NCBI GenBank assembly: GCA_030407315.1
Contig: JALQPE010001837.1
Coordinates: 49,110 to 113,109, forward strand
Length of the DNA: 64,000 nt
Direction of reading: 5' to 3'
Source of the DNA: Asparagopsis taxiformis
Lineage: Eukaryota > Rhodophyta > Florideophyceae > Bonnemaisoniales > Bonnemaisoniaceae
The position numbers and the translations under genes are program-made. Below are positions 1-10,427 of the stretch, in pieces. The notes beneath the pieces were generated by a model. That model saw only the letters and a program-made list of their open reading frames with translations. It did no database searches and had not been told where the DNA came from. Position 1 is the stretch's first letter. Each line of letters opens with the position of its first letter.

Positions 1-461
1 GAATCATTTTGGATTTATGGTGTTCCACATATGCAACGTCGCGAAATGCGGAGGGGAAATATCAGAGAGTTGTTTCAAAAAACGGTCATTGTTCACTATT
101 GAAGCGGACGGGAGCTGCAACTTGTGAGAAACCTACTGAGAAAAGGTGTAGGCCTATAGATAAAAACTATCCTGAAAGGCGGTATCCGCCTTGTACAAAG
201 GGTAGAAGAGGAGTCGAACAATATGATCAGACAGTGGTACAATATGCCTTGCCGAAAGATATGACATGTAAACATTGCGTTCTGCATTGGTATTGGGCTA
301 GTAATCAAGAGTGTAATACGGTTGGTCTTCTGAGCTATCAAGACCGGGTTGCTAAAAGGTTTTTACCCCGGGAATGTAGAAGAAGAGGTCAGCCGAATTG
401 TGGCGGGAGAAAAAATCCTCAAGAGTTTTATAGTTGTTCTGATATTCGTATTGATCCTTGA
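1..461 (+). CDS. AA15-like lytic polysaccharide monooxygenase, 3' part (cut by window edge)
   Basis: This is the C-terminal half of a secreted copper enzyme of the LPMO/chitin-binding-4 type, a family that oxidatively cleaves chitin or cellulose. Two frames carry family motifs. From base 2 the frame reads NHFGFMVFHIC, whose His would be the second copper ligand, followed by a CF pair. From base 153 the frame reads LPKDMTCKHCVLHW and ends EFYSCSDIRI, the usual family end, with stop TGA at 459-461. The frames join perfectly if 124-151 (GTGAG...TAG, 28 nt) is removed as an intron; otherwise there is a one-base frameshift and the gene is dead. The N-terminus with the first copper His is off the window. 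Copy B has the same sequence here, interrupted by Gypsy-1. The family call is good; whether the gene works is uncertain. Confidence 0.7.
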   Translation, partial: IILDLWCSTYATSRNAEGKYQRVVSKNGHCSLLKRTGAATCEKPTEKRCRPIDKNYPERRYPPCTKGRRGVEQYDQTVVQYALPKDMTCKHCVLHWYWASNQECNTVGLLSYQDRVAKRFLPRECRRRGQPNCGGRKNPQEFYSCSDIRIDP

Positions 462-1856
462 ATAGTGGGTGTATATTGTTTGTTTATGCTCCCCTTCGCT
501 AGAAATGGACAATTTATTGTTGCTGGTGAGCACAAGCACGTACTGTTCGTTTGAATCTATTCAATTTCCTTCAGTATCCGACTAGCTGTCAGAACTGGAA
601 GAACTCATTTTCAATGGGTATGAGAAGTTGTGCTATGAGGCCCTTTCTTCCATAGTGGTTGAAAATATAGCTGCAGATCTTTCGTGAATCTTTCAAAACG
701 CCCATAAATAAGTATATGTATGATGCATATGCTGTGTTAAAGGAAGTAATGGTATCTCGCCTTCATTGAGGATCGAGTGTTAGAGAGACGAAAAAGTCCG
801 TCTACCTCGAGAGACCGATCGCCAGCAATGTGATAGATTGTTCTGCTGCATCATGACCATCCTGACACTGTCAAGATTCCTTTCACCAGATTTATACTCA
901 AATTTCTCTTCCGTTCATCCAGAAATAACCAACCTGACTGTCAGCCATCAGCATCTGCACTCACACCTGGGATGCGGCAAGAGCTAGGTCAGTCATGCAC
1001 ACCATAATGCCGCGCGTTCAAACCTAATGCTCCTATTGTCCACGATGCAATTCAGGATATGCGCTGTTTACTGAACATATCCTTCTCCAAATATTATTTA
1101 TAGTTGCCTCTCATCTCTTGTCTATCACGCGTGGATCGCGTAAATGTCTAACATCATGTTCTCGATTGTACTTTCCGATATCTCAAGTCGCCCGCTTCAT
1201 TCATGATGACCACTTTTGCTTACATTGGTAAAACTATTCTACTGTTCCCCTGTCACTCTGATTCTAGCGCATGCCCCCTTGTAGTTTCATTGCCACTCAT
1301 TTTCAGTGTATTTCTCATGCCCTGTGTAATTCGTTCCCTTCCATGAGATGTACCCAACTTTGGTGCATCCAAGTTATACGTCATATATGTATAGCCGCTG
1401 TGACAGCATTACTCTCCTACCATGGATTACAGTTTGTCTTTCCTCAACTCGACCAAATCCACCTCAGTTCTGTGCCCTACCCTCCTTCTCTCCTTTCTCA
1501 GACCCTATTCCGCTCCATTATAATCTCTGAATCTAGACAGATCCCTATCCTTTAACGCGGCTCTACAATTCAACTGCCCTGCCATGATCGCAATCTGCAA
1601 GGCGCATGCAAACACCTTACATCTCCCATTCATACACAATTCATTCTAAGATCTGCCGCACTCACCCAATCAGTTGGTGATTGAATGTTGGTGATCATTT
1701 GACCACTTTCTTTCCACACACTCACAGTGATCAACTGATCTCCCTCCTCCAACCACTATTTAAACCCTTCCGACTTCACCTTCGAACATCAACTCGCCAC
1801 TCATCCCCACTCCCCCGTCTCAACATACACCTCTTCTCCTCATTGTACTTCTCATC
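462..1856 (+). other. Intergenic region, no gene recognised
   Basis: Non-coding DNA between the LPMO end and the cysteine-rich gene. The last 500 bases become strongly pyrimidine-rich on the plus strand, like the leaders of other genes here. A 94-codon open frame at 1271-1555 has no recognisable domain. It is unchanged in copy B, but so is all the surrounding DNA, so this is not evidence of selection. Confidence 0.7.
1757..1764 (+). promoter_or_regulatory. TATA-like box of the cysteine-rich gene
   Basis: TATTTAAA lies 92 bases before the ATG at 1857 and is followed by a CT-rich leader. The same sequence stands before the copy B gene. The distance suits transcription starting about 30 bases downstream with a short 5' leader. 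Inferred from position and sequence only. Confidence 0.45.
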
Positions 1857-3086
1857 ATGTTCTCCATTCGCACTGCGAGTATCCTGCTCGCACTCGCCCT
1901 CACTACTCTTGCACATGCTACAGGCACCATCCAACGTCTCGGCTCCTGCACAGCTCCAGGCTCTGTCTGTGCCGATGGTCTCGCATGTGTCGGCCCTGCA
2001 GGAAGAGAGCTCTGCAATGTGCTCATGGGTGTTGACGGAAGCTGTGGCCAGGACCCCTACTGGGTTTGCCAGGCCGGCCTCACCTGTGACAACGGCAAGT
2101 GCCGAGTCGCTCCCATTGCCCGCGGTGGCTCTTGCAATAACCCCAATGACGTCTGTGACACTGGTCTCGCCTGTGTCGGCCCCGATGGTGACATGCGCTG
2201 CAACACACCGATGCCGCTCGGCGGACGCTGTGGCCAGGACCCATATTGGGTGTGTGTGGACGGCCTTGACTGTGTCAGCGGTGTTTGCCGTATGCCTGCA
2301 ATCGCTGAAGGTGGCAGCTGTCGTGCCGAGGGGTCTGTGTGCGCCGAGGGATTGGTTTGCGCTGGAACGCGTCGCCGACAGAGGAGGTGCGTCAGACCGA
2401 TTGCGCTCGGAGAGTCTTGCCGCCGCACCAGACGTTCAATTGTTGTGTGTGAGGAAGGTCTGGATTGCATTGACAATGTGTGCTCGAGGGTTGTGGGAGA
2501 GCGCGAGTCGTGCCTCGAGACAGGAACTATCTGTGCTGACAACCTTGTATGCGCCGGAAGCGGAACAAGAATGATGTGCGTGCGACCGATGGGTCTCGGT
2601 GATCGATGCGGACAGGACCCGTACTGGGTATGCGAGGAGAACGCAGAGTGTGTGAACAATGTGTGCACGAGACCGCTGATTGGCGAGGGCGGCCGATGCG
2701 GGGCCGAAGGAGCCGAGTGTGCGAGCGGTCTAGTGTGTGCTGGTCTGCGCATCCGGAGGAGAGCAAGGTGTGTGAAGCCGATTCAGGAGAATGGACGATG
2801 CTCGGTGCGTGGGCTGTTCTCAGTGTGCGAGGAAGGTCTGGAGTGCATTGTCGGTAGATGCAGAAGGGGTCGTGAGATTGGCCAGGGAGGTTCGTGTTTG
2901 GCGGCTGGATCACGATGTGCGAGTGGGCTTGTGTGCGCAGGAACGACGAGTGACAAGCGATGCGTCGAGCCCATGGGAGAGGGAGAGCGATGTGGAGTGG
3001 AGCCGTTCTGGGTGTGTGGAGAGGGGCTTGAGTGCTCGAATGGATATTGTGCAGGAGAGGATGAGGAGGAAGAGGATGATGATTAG
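1857..3086 (+). CDS. Secreted six-repeat cysteine-rich protein, copy A
   Basis: The protein has 409 residues. Residues 1-22 form a signal peptide (MFSIRTASILLALALTTLAH), so it is probably secreted or wall-located. The rest is six tandem repeats of about 60 residues with eight cysteines each, in the pattern GGSC...C..GL.C.G....C...M..G..CGQDPYWVC..GL.C....C. It ends in an acidic tail of Glu and Asp. The even cysteine count suggests a disulfide-bonded module. The spacing recalls dickkopf/prokineticin-type colipase folds, but I cannot assign a family. The ATG follows a pyrimidine-rich leader and a TATA-like box. The plus strand shifts from C-rich to G-rich about a third of the way through the gene, so codon use changes between early and late repeats. 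Copy B has lost the last repeat. Function unknown. Confidence 0.85.
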   Translation: MFSIRTASILLALALTTLAHATGTIQRLGSCTAPGSVCADGLACVGPAGRELCNVLMGVDGSCGQDPYWVCQAGLTCDNGKCRVAPIARGGSCNNPNDVCDTGLACVGPDGDMRCNTPMPLGGRCGQDPYWVCVDGLDCVSGVCRMPAIAEGGSCRAEGSVCAEGLVCAGTRRRQRRCVRPIALGESCRRTRRSIVVCEEGLDCIDNVCSRVVGERESCLETGTICADNLVCAGSGTRMMCVRPMGLGDRCGQDPYWVCEENAECVNNVCTRPLIGEGGRCGAEGAECASGLVCAGLRIRRRARCVKPIQENGRCSVRGLFSVCEEGLECIVGRCRRGREIGQGGSCLAAGSRCASGLVCAGTTSDKRCVEPMGEGERCGVEPFWVCGEGLECSNGYCAGEDEEEEDDD

Positions 3087-3144
3087 GATGACTAGATTGA
3101 AATAGGAGAGAACTAGTTGTAGGAGGGAGTGTGTGAGATGACTC

Positions 3145-3462
3145 TGTCGGATGTGGAATTTGTCACGGTGCACCAGAGTGATTACAGTACACTCACGTTC
3201 CATTAATGGAATTCGTACCTTAGCGAATTTCACTACACATGACAAGACTATCGATATCGTAACTCTTATGTTGAACCCTCTATCACACTCTCGAGTTCAT
3301 TCGAACCTTCGAGTATATCTCTGCCAATCTGTTCTCTCTCTATAACCAAAATCACTTGTTACAAGTAGTATAAATACTCTCTAGCACCAACCGCTTCCAA
3401 TTAAAAGAATCAGCACAGTGGCACCGCTGCAACTAGCAACTTGAATTCAACGGACTTTGACA
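3145..3462 (+). repeat. Copia-1 5' LTR
   Basis: A 318-bp repeat with TG...CA ends. It contains a TATA box (AGTATAAATAC near 3367-3377), presumably the element's promoter, about 95 bases before the LTR end. Confidence 0.95.
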
Positions 3463-3474
3463 GGTTATGGGCCC
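3463..3474 (+). other. Copia-1 primer-binding site (initiator tRNA-Met anticodon arm)
   Basis: GGTTATGGGCCC directly follows the LTR. Its complement, GGGCCCATAACC, is the anticodon arm of eukaryotic initiator tRNA-Met with its CAT anticodon. This indicates priming by a cleaved tRNA half, as known for Drosophila copia, rather than by the tRNA 3' end. Confidence 0.8.
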
Positions 3475-3598
3475 AGAGCCGAACCGATTCGCTATTGTGC
3501 TCAACATTCGTTCATAATCCAAGATTATACTTCCATCCACAAGGCCCTCCAACAGTGCAATCAATCTTCGAAACAGTGCCAGAAACAATAGAATTGCA

Positions 3599-6500
3599 AT
3601 GGCTGAAGAAGAGAAAATACGCATCAAACCTTTTGATGAGAACGGTGACTACCGCCTGTGGAAAATAAGAGTCGAAGCAGCATGTGAGGCAAAGGATCTC
3701 ACTGAAACGCTGATACATGACTCAAACCCATATGAAGAAGACAGCCCGAAGAAGAAGTCCTTTGATACTTCTCAGAAGAAGGCCAGTCACATAATCATTC
3801 ATGCTCTCAATGATAAACCACTACGTGTTATCATATCTGTCGTTGGTAGGCCATTTCAAATGCTCAAGAAGCTTGATGAGCGTTATGATTCTAGATCTAC
3901 CGCCTCACGTATATCAAAGATGACTGAGCTTGTATCGCTCCGCTTTCATGATGTGCAAAAGGACATGGGGTCACACGTTGACAAGATGGCAGCACTAATT
4001 GAACAATTAAGGTCAATGGATACTAAACTACAAGAGGAGCTTGCTGTCGCACTCCTTGTAGCATCTGTGCAAGCTCCTGAGTTGGCACCAGTCACGGCCG
4101 CTATAGAAACGCTGGCTGATGAAAGCGCCAATTGGGAGGATATAACACAACGATTAATTGAAGAACAGCGTGCGCTCAAGTACAAGGTAAAACCGCAACG
4201 TGCAAATGCAATTACTCAATCAGCGTGCCAGATTTGTGATCGCCGAGGGCACTCAACGAAAAAGTGCTACTTGAATCCGAATAATCCGAATAATCGTCTC
4301 AATATAAGTGGAAGTAGCACTCTTAAAGAGAAAGCGCTGAAGGATACACCAAGTGCTCCAATTGCATTTGAAAATACGGTTACAAAAGATAAGAGAAATA
4401 CTAAGAAGAAGGAAGTGCGTGTTGCAGTGGCAAGAGCATGCACTACAGTCGTTGGAAATTCATGTATGATGCTGGACTCTGGCACAACAACACATATGAC
4501 GAAAGAATCTCAAGTCTTACAGAATAGTTCTGTATGCAACGTCCCGATATCCCTTGGAGATGACTCAAAGATTAATGCAGAACGCACAGGATCTCGTACA
4601 GTGCAATGGAGCACACCAACAGGTACAGAAACTATAGAACTATCAAACGTTCTTGCAGCAAGAAGCCTGGCAATGGATCTCCTCTCTATACCAGCACTAA
4701 CTGCCAAAGGAATCTCCGTGCTATTTACAGCGAAGAAAGCGTTTTTAATTGATGTTGATAACAGCAATTCAATTATTGGTATTGCCCATCGTGACAACAA
4801 CGGCTTGTACTTCATAGGTACAGAAGAGATTGGCGCATCATGCAGTGCGATTGAAAATAATGAAGATGATAACGTGAAAGCAGCCATGGCAGTGGTAACA
4901 CGCCAACAAACGCGAAAACAGTCACCCATGCCTTTTCGTAACGAAAGTGACAGTGATAATGAGAGTGACACAGCAACCCAAACTACTGATACTGCATGTG
5001 AAAGTATCTCTTCCGACAGTACAAACCCAAGTAATAGTGATACCGAAGTGGTTGTCGATGACATCGACATGGATCAAATCGATTTGTCCCGGATTGGAAA
5101 CCCTCCAAGCTGCAATGAAAACTATACTCTCGATGAGAATGGCAATTCTAGCTATGAGCAAGTGTGGCACAAACGATTGGCCCACTTTGGATCACTACAA
5201 GATATCAAGCGTATGATACAATTTGGAAAACTACCACCAGTCTCTGGAGATGTTATTAAATGCAGTCCATGCACTGGAGGAAAGTTCCGGCGTAAATATG
5301 ACGGAAGCATTACCAAGGAATGTTCCCCAGGAGCACTCCATGCTGACCTTGTTGGTCCAATTATTCCTCCATCGCGCTCAGGACATCGCTATTTCTTGAC
5401 AATAGTGGATGAATATTCAAGGTTTATTGAAACTATACCACTCAAGACGAAAGGGGAAACATCTAGCGCACTATTGCGCTCTGTTGCTATATTTGAAAGA
5501 CAGTCAGGGACATATGTGCGTGTATTACACACTGATGGCGGATCAGAATTCTTTCCTGTCCAAAGAGAACTGCAAGAGAAAGGTGTTATTATACACACGG
5601 CTTCACCGTACACGCCTGCCTCTAATGGACTTGTGGAAAGAAGCCAAGGTGCTTTGCTGTCTGCTGTACGATCAGTACTTATTGAGTCAAATCTTCCTCT
5701 CTCTTTCTGGAGTGAAGCACTTGAACATGCCTGTCAATGCAAAAATGGAATGACACATGCTTCAACTAAGCAAGTACCCTATGAAAGACTATTTGGAGTG
5801 ACTAATCCACACATCAAGCATATACGTCCATTTGGATGCAAGGCATTTTTTGCTCCTAACAAGAAGCGCCTAGGCAAGTTTGAATCTCGTGCAATCCATG
5901 GCATCAACCTTGGACACGTCAAGGGCGGTATATACAAGATACTCTGCGGTAATGGAGTCCATGTAACCAAACATGTTCAATTTAATGAGTTGGAGTTCCC
6001 TGGACTTGGTTTACTGAACACAGACAACAGTCTGGTTCCTGACGGGAGCGACTCCGATGTGGAGCAGGAATTCTATATTCCTAGCTACACAGAAGACTCG
6101 TCATCAGAAAATACTACTGATACAAACGAAAATGATGCTTCTGATGATGATGAAATCATAGAGCCTGAGTCCATACACAATGCCAGAAGTCATGATACTG
6201 ATGATGGCAGTCACAGTGATCTATCAAATCAATGTGAGGATAATACTGTGACAATCACAGATCTATTTCCTTCCAATGAGGACGATGCACAGCTCTCAGG
6301 AGAAGAAACCAATGAATTTGACACGTATAATATGAGAGCAGCGACAGCATTGCCACAAATGATCACAACATGTGATGAACCTACAGTGCAAGAAGCGCTT
6401 TCATCACCAGAGCGTGAACATTGGATCAAAGCAATTGAAGAGGAATTCAACTCATTGCAGAAGGCAGGTACATGGCATTCAGAGCCATTAGACAACCCAG

Positions 6501-7954
6501 TGAAACAACCTGCAAATATACTGCCATCTGGAATTATTCTGAAGTTGAAGAGGGATGCGATGGGAAAACTTCGCGCTTCAAGGCCAGACTTGTGGCCAGG
6601 GGGAATCTTCAGCGTCTCTACAATGAAAATTATGCAGATCTATACGCACCTGTTGCATGCTTTGAGCTGTTCAGGTTATTACTCACTCTGGCAGCTGCAT
6701 TCGGATGGTCTAGATGTCACTTAGACATCCAATCCGCCTTTCTATATGCGAAACTTCCGGACACACTGTCTATTTGGCTCAAGCTACCATCTATTATTGG
6801 ATAACAAGTGCAAATGGCTCAACTGTTAAGTTGTACAAGTCTTTATATGGCCTAAGGCAGGCACCGAAGCTTTGGTATCAAGAGCTCACTGCAGTTCTGC
6901 GTTCCATTCATTTCAGGCCTATTAAAGCCAATGAATGCATCTTTATTCGTTCTGAATCGTTCGGATTTGCTATCATACTGGCATATGTTGATGACCTGGC
7001 CCTGTTTGGAAGTGATAGTCTACTCAGTGTTGTGAAGAAGGATCTTGCAAGACGGTTCAATATAACGGACCTTGGAGCCAGCGAGTTTTCCTTGGGGTTC
7101 GGGTGATGAATACCACTACAGGATATCACATATCACAGAGTGCATTAGCACATAAGATCATACAAACTGCAAATATGTGCAATGCTAACCCTGCCAAATC
7201 GCCATTACCCAGTGGACATGTCCTATACGATCCAAAACAAGAACGCTCCGAACAATCTAAGATGGAAATGTTAAACGTTCCATACGCAGAAGTATTGGGT
7301 GCAATGCTGTACCTATCTACTCGCACACGACCTGATATTGCCTCAGCTGTTTCTATGCTCGGAAAGTACCAATCAGCACCTGAGCAAAAGCACTGGAGAA
7401 TGATGAAGCAAGTTGTGAAATATTTGATTGCCACTTCGTCATGGGGAATCAGGATTGATGGAAAGAACGGAAAGGCCATCCTTGAGGCATGGTCGGACTC
7501 TGACTGGGCTCGGGATCTTCACAAAAGAAGGTCACGCAGTGGAATCGTCATCACTGTGAATGATGTGCCGATATGGTGGGCATCTCGACTACAGACTACT
7601 ACAGCATTGTCTACGGCTGAGGCAGAGTTCAATGCATTGTCTGAATGTGTGCGCCAGGTCATATGGATTCGTGGTTTTCTCAGTGAAATTGGTATCAAGC
7701 AGGTGAGTGCAACTAACATCTATCAGGACAACCTGGGAAGCATAGCATGGACAAAGGAGGTACAGGGATTACGCAATGTCAAACATGTTGGAATCCGATA
7801 TCATTTCGTTAAGGAACACATCCAGAAGAAATATGTTCAAGTCAGCTACACTCCATCCGCGACGAATAAGGCGGACTCATTTACAAAGGCTTTGGTTGGT
7901 ACTACATTTGCACAACATCGTCAAGTACTGCAAATTACACCTCCTGCACCGTGA
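3599..7954 (+). pseudogene. Copia-1 gag-pol polyprotein, frameshifted
   Basis: The ATG at 3599 opens 1041 codons to 6724. It includes a canonical CX2CX4HX4C knuckle (CQICDRRGHSTKKC, about residue 209), a protease site LDSGTTTHM (about 293), an integrase HHCC region (about residues 520-560) and the core with LHADLVGP, HTDGGSEF and ERSQG. The frame breaks near 6585. Reverse transcriptase continues in a second frame to about 6800 and in a third to 7106, which holds YVDDLALFG. The original frame returns from about 7103 for RNase H (WSDSDWA, STAEAEF) to the stop at 7954. At least three single-base shifts are therefore needed, all in the reverse transcriptase region. The YVDD motif and CCHC knuckle set this lineage apart from Copia-2, -3 and -4. 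Confidence 0.9.
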
Positions 7955-7961
7955 GGGGGAA
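7951..7961 (+). other. Copia-1 polypurine tract
   Basis: GTGAGGGGGAA directly precedes the 3' LTR and overlaps the end of the coding region. This is the usual plus-strand primer, and neither Copia-2 nor Copia-4 has an equivalent. Confidence 0.75.
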
Positions 7962-8279
7962 TGTCGGATGTGGAATTTGTCACGGTGCACCAGAGTGATT
8001 ACAGTACACTCACGTTCCATTAATGGAATTCGTACCTTAGCGAATTTCACTACACATGACAAGACTATCGATATCGTAACTCTTATGTTGAACCCTCTAT
8101 CACACTCTCGAGTTCATTCGAACCTTCGAGTATATCTCTGCCAATCTGTTCTCTCTCTATAACCAAAATCACTTGTTACAAGTAGTATAAATACTCTCTA
8201 GCACCAACCGCTTCCAATTAAAAGAACCAGCACAGTGGCACCGCTGCAACTAGCAACTTGAATTCAACGGACTTTGACA
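7962..8279 (+). repeat. Copia-1 3' LTR
   Basis: A 318-bp repeat, identical to the 5' LTR apart from one T/C difference near 8227. It is followed by the second GACTC target copy. Confidence 0.95.
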
Positions 8280-8284
8280 GACTC

Positions 8285-9045
8285 CAAAGTAATTCGTTGC
8301 AGAGCTGCAATCGATAGACTAATTGTTTCACTGATCATTGAATGAAAGAAAATTGTTACTCGAATGATGTCTTGCAGGATGGGAGGTGCGTCAGAATATG
8401 GGGTGAGGGTCGGGTGAAATGCAGTGAGCATTTTATTTTCCTCTCTACCTGTCCATGTCAGGAAAAGAAAAGAAGCGATAACATTGCTATTACGGTGACC
8501 TTAGAGTCTGTGGAGAGAGATATCGGTATGAAGGATAGTGAACTGAGGACCAGTTGCTATCGCCAGCCTCTGAACAAGATGGGTTCGAGCGAGATCGATT
8601 GCCGTCAGTGAGTTGTGGACTGTACAAGGTCTGTTATTGCAAGGGGAATGAAGGTTGTAGTTTGTCGGGCAGGGGAGAATATTGCTGTGGGTGTCCCCAG
8701 TAGGGGTAGGACAGGTTACGAATGATAGGAGGTACGGTCGGGACTGAAGTACTCCTCTATTATGGAAGGAGGCTGTGAAATAGCTGGTCGATCTAAGATG
8801 TATTGCATGCGCAACAGCTGTTTGATCCAGATACAATACAATCTGGATATTGGCTTACTGTTATCCAGAAGAACAGATTGATGTTGCAGCAGCAAGTGAT
8901 GGAGGCCAATGATTGACCGAGCACATAGAGTTGAAATGGAGCCATCACAGAAAAAGTGTATCGAATGATCTATATATGCTATTCTATAGAGGCACTACTG
9001 CATTACGTAAGACTATATTATTAATTATGATACAGAGGCATTAAC
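8285..9045 (+). other. Intergenic duplicated DNA, no gene supported
   Basis: This stretch matches 44510-45255 of copy B at roughly 97%, clearly lower than the near-identity of 1-3110. An 89-codon frame (8342-8611) is open in both copies, but every difference I saw between the two versions changes the amino acid. That argues against selection on a protein. Confidence 0.65.
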
Positions 9046-9094
9046 ATTAGACGATTTCTGAAGTTCCCATATGGGAATTGCATGGTAAATTTTG

Positions 9095-9209
9095 TGACGA
9101 ATAACTATACACATTACACCACTTTACAGTACCTCACAAGTATTTATTGACGCTCGTCGTCCTGCCACGAGCTACAAGTAAAGGGACTAAGCACATCATT
9201 TCTTTCACA
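9095..9209 (+). repeat. Copia-2 5' LTR
   Basis: A 115-bp repeat from TGACGAATAAC to TTTCACA, identical by eye to 13702-13816. Confidence 0.94.
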
Positions 9210-9221
9210 GGTTATCGGCCC
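9210..9221 (+). other. Copia-2 primer-binding site
   Basis: GGTTATCGGCCC follows the LTR directly. It differs by one base (G to C) from the initiator tRNA-Met anticodon-arm complement in Copia-1. Confidence 0.75.
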
Positions 9222-9289
9222 AGCTACGCTTCATCCTTACCTCCAAGTCCCCCCCTCCTCCAGCCAGGTGACGCAACAATCCCACCCCC

Positions 9290-9405
9290 CGATCCCGGCG
9301 ACGTTAAATCCCGCCTATCCAATCCGGCGACGCTCCATTCCGCCGACAAATTCCGGCGACGTTAAATCCCGCCCATTGATCCCGGCGACGACACTTTCCG
9401 CCTAT
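9290..9405 (+). repeat. Copia-2 leader with four CGGCGAC repeats
   Basis: The untranslated leader holds four imperfect copies of CCGGCGACG, most followed by a form of TTAAATCCCGCC. The core CGGCGAC returns at the end of the pol gene just before the extra LTR start at 13655. The role is unknown; RNA packaging or strand transfer are possibilities. Confidence 0.6.
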
Positions 9406-9476
9406 CACACTTTCTTTTTTCTACCTATCCACCCATTCAAAAGACCCTGCCCTTGTTTTCGCTGCCAGAACAAACC

Positions 9477-10427
9477 ATGGATCCCATTCCAGCTCAACAC
9501 GAACCCTCTACATCGATCCAATACCAAGTTGAGATACCTACCCTTTCAACAACCAATTACGTTGCATGGAAACTAACTGTCGAACACGTTGCGAATTCTC
9601 AATCATTACTCTTCTACCTCTACAACGCTGTTCCCACTTCAGAGTCACAACAGGTCACCAACACCCATATAGCCAAACACAATCAGGCTCAACTTCTGGT
9701 TATACCTTCTCTTTCTTCTGAAGTTACTGCCAATTTCACAGATCAAGAACTCCACGGCCCAATCCACACCCTGTACGCCAAGTTAAGAGACATACTTACG
9801 GCCCAAAAACCAGAACACAACCCATTGCACCTTCGGCGTCAAGCCCAGAGCATCAAATGGCACACAAACATGTCTGTCACCGACTACATTGACCAGCACA
9901 ACTCCTTACGACAGCTCATGATCCGTGCAAATTATCCCGGTATCGCGGACGAACAAACTACAATCCGCTTTCTCCTCGAGGGAATCGAAACGCATCCCGA
10001 TTGGACAATCTTGCTTCAGGCCATAAACAGCCACACAGAGCTCAACCCTTCAAAACCTCTTACACTCAACCAGTTGGTGTCAATGATGATCAGCCACGAC
10101 AGTATCAACAAGCGTGTGATCACGACCTCTCCCACCCGTCTGTTACCTATGACCCGCTCTAATCCTCGTACCTCTTATCGAAGACTCCCCCCCCCAACAC
10201 CAATCAAAACCACCCTCTCAAAAATATGGGTTCGCATAAGAAACACAATGTGCAACCACCCCCAGGATACTTCGGAATTTGGTGTTCCTGGCATGGAAGC
10301 CCACACCACTCCACGGATGCTTGTCGAGCCCGAAGAGTACAAACTACTCGCCGCAACCTGCCGCCAAACCGCAAGCCAAACTTTAACAATGCCGCTGCAG
10401 CAGAACTTCCCAACCTTGATCATTTGA
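9477..10427 (+). CDS. Copia-2 gag
   Basis: The ATG at 9477 (ACCATGG) begins MDPIPAQHEP; the open frame extends upstream without an ATG. Residues 20-220 resemble Copia gag (WKLTVEHVANS, IKWHTNMSVTDYIDQHN, IRFLLEGIETHPDW). True gag homology ends near 10190. Past there the frame reads nonsense to 10427, while the zinc knuckle and protease continue in the -1 frame. The shift falls at a run of nine C (10187-10195). It is either a one-base indel or programmed -1 slippage. Copia-4, a close relative, encodes gag and pol as one frame, which favours the indel. Confidence 0.8.
   Translation: MDPIPAQHEPSTSIQYQVEIPTLSTTNYVAWKLTVEHVANSQSLLFYLYNAVPTSESQQVTNTHIAKHNQAQLLVIPSLSSEVTANFTDQELHGPIHTLYAKLRDILTAQKPEHNPLHLRRQAQSIKWHTNMSVTDYIDQHNSLRQLMIRANYPGIADEQTTIRFLLEGIETHPDWTILLQAINSHTELNPSKPLTLNQLVSMMISHDSINKRVITTSPTRLLPMTRSNPRTSYRRLPPPTPIKTTLSKIWVRIRNTMCNHPQDTSEFGVPGMEAHTTPRMLVEPEEYKLLAATCRQTASQTLTMPLQQNFPTLII
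10187..10195 (+). other. Nine-C run at the gag/pol frame change
   Basis: Gag is read in the frame of 9477 up to here and pol in the -1 frame from here. A homopolymer of nine C allows -1 slippage and is also a hot spot for indel mutation or sequencing error. No pseudoknot was assessed. Confidence 0.5.

Larger units (their letters stand above)
3145..8279 (+). mobile_element. Copia-1, complete LTR retrotransposon with broken polyprotein gene
   Basis: The element is 5135 bp and is flanked by the target duplication GACTC (3140-3144 and 8280-8284), which is single in copy B. The 318-bp LTRs begin TGTCGGATG and end TTTGACA, and I saw one difference between them, so insertion was recent. The primer site at 3463-3474 and the purine tract GAGGGGGAA before the 3' LTR are both intact. 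The order protease, integrase, reverse transcriptase, RNase H places it in Ty1/Copia. It lies 59 bases after the cysteine-rich gene. At least three frameshifts make it non-autonomous. Confidence 0.96.

Noticed and set aside
1271..1555. 94-codon frame before the cysteine-rich gene
   Set aside because: No motif, and identity to copy B extends through all surrounding non-coding DNA.
1681..2574. 297-codon frame overlapping the cysteine-rich gene
   Set aside because: A shadow frame of the eight-cysteine repeats. Its Ala/Val/Ser-rich composition follows from the real frame, and the real frame has the signal peptide.
8342..8611. 89-codon frame open in both duplicated copies (also 44569-44838)
   Set aside because: All differences seen between copies change the amino acid, and there is no domain or promoter. 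Conservation is explained by the duplication.
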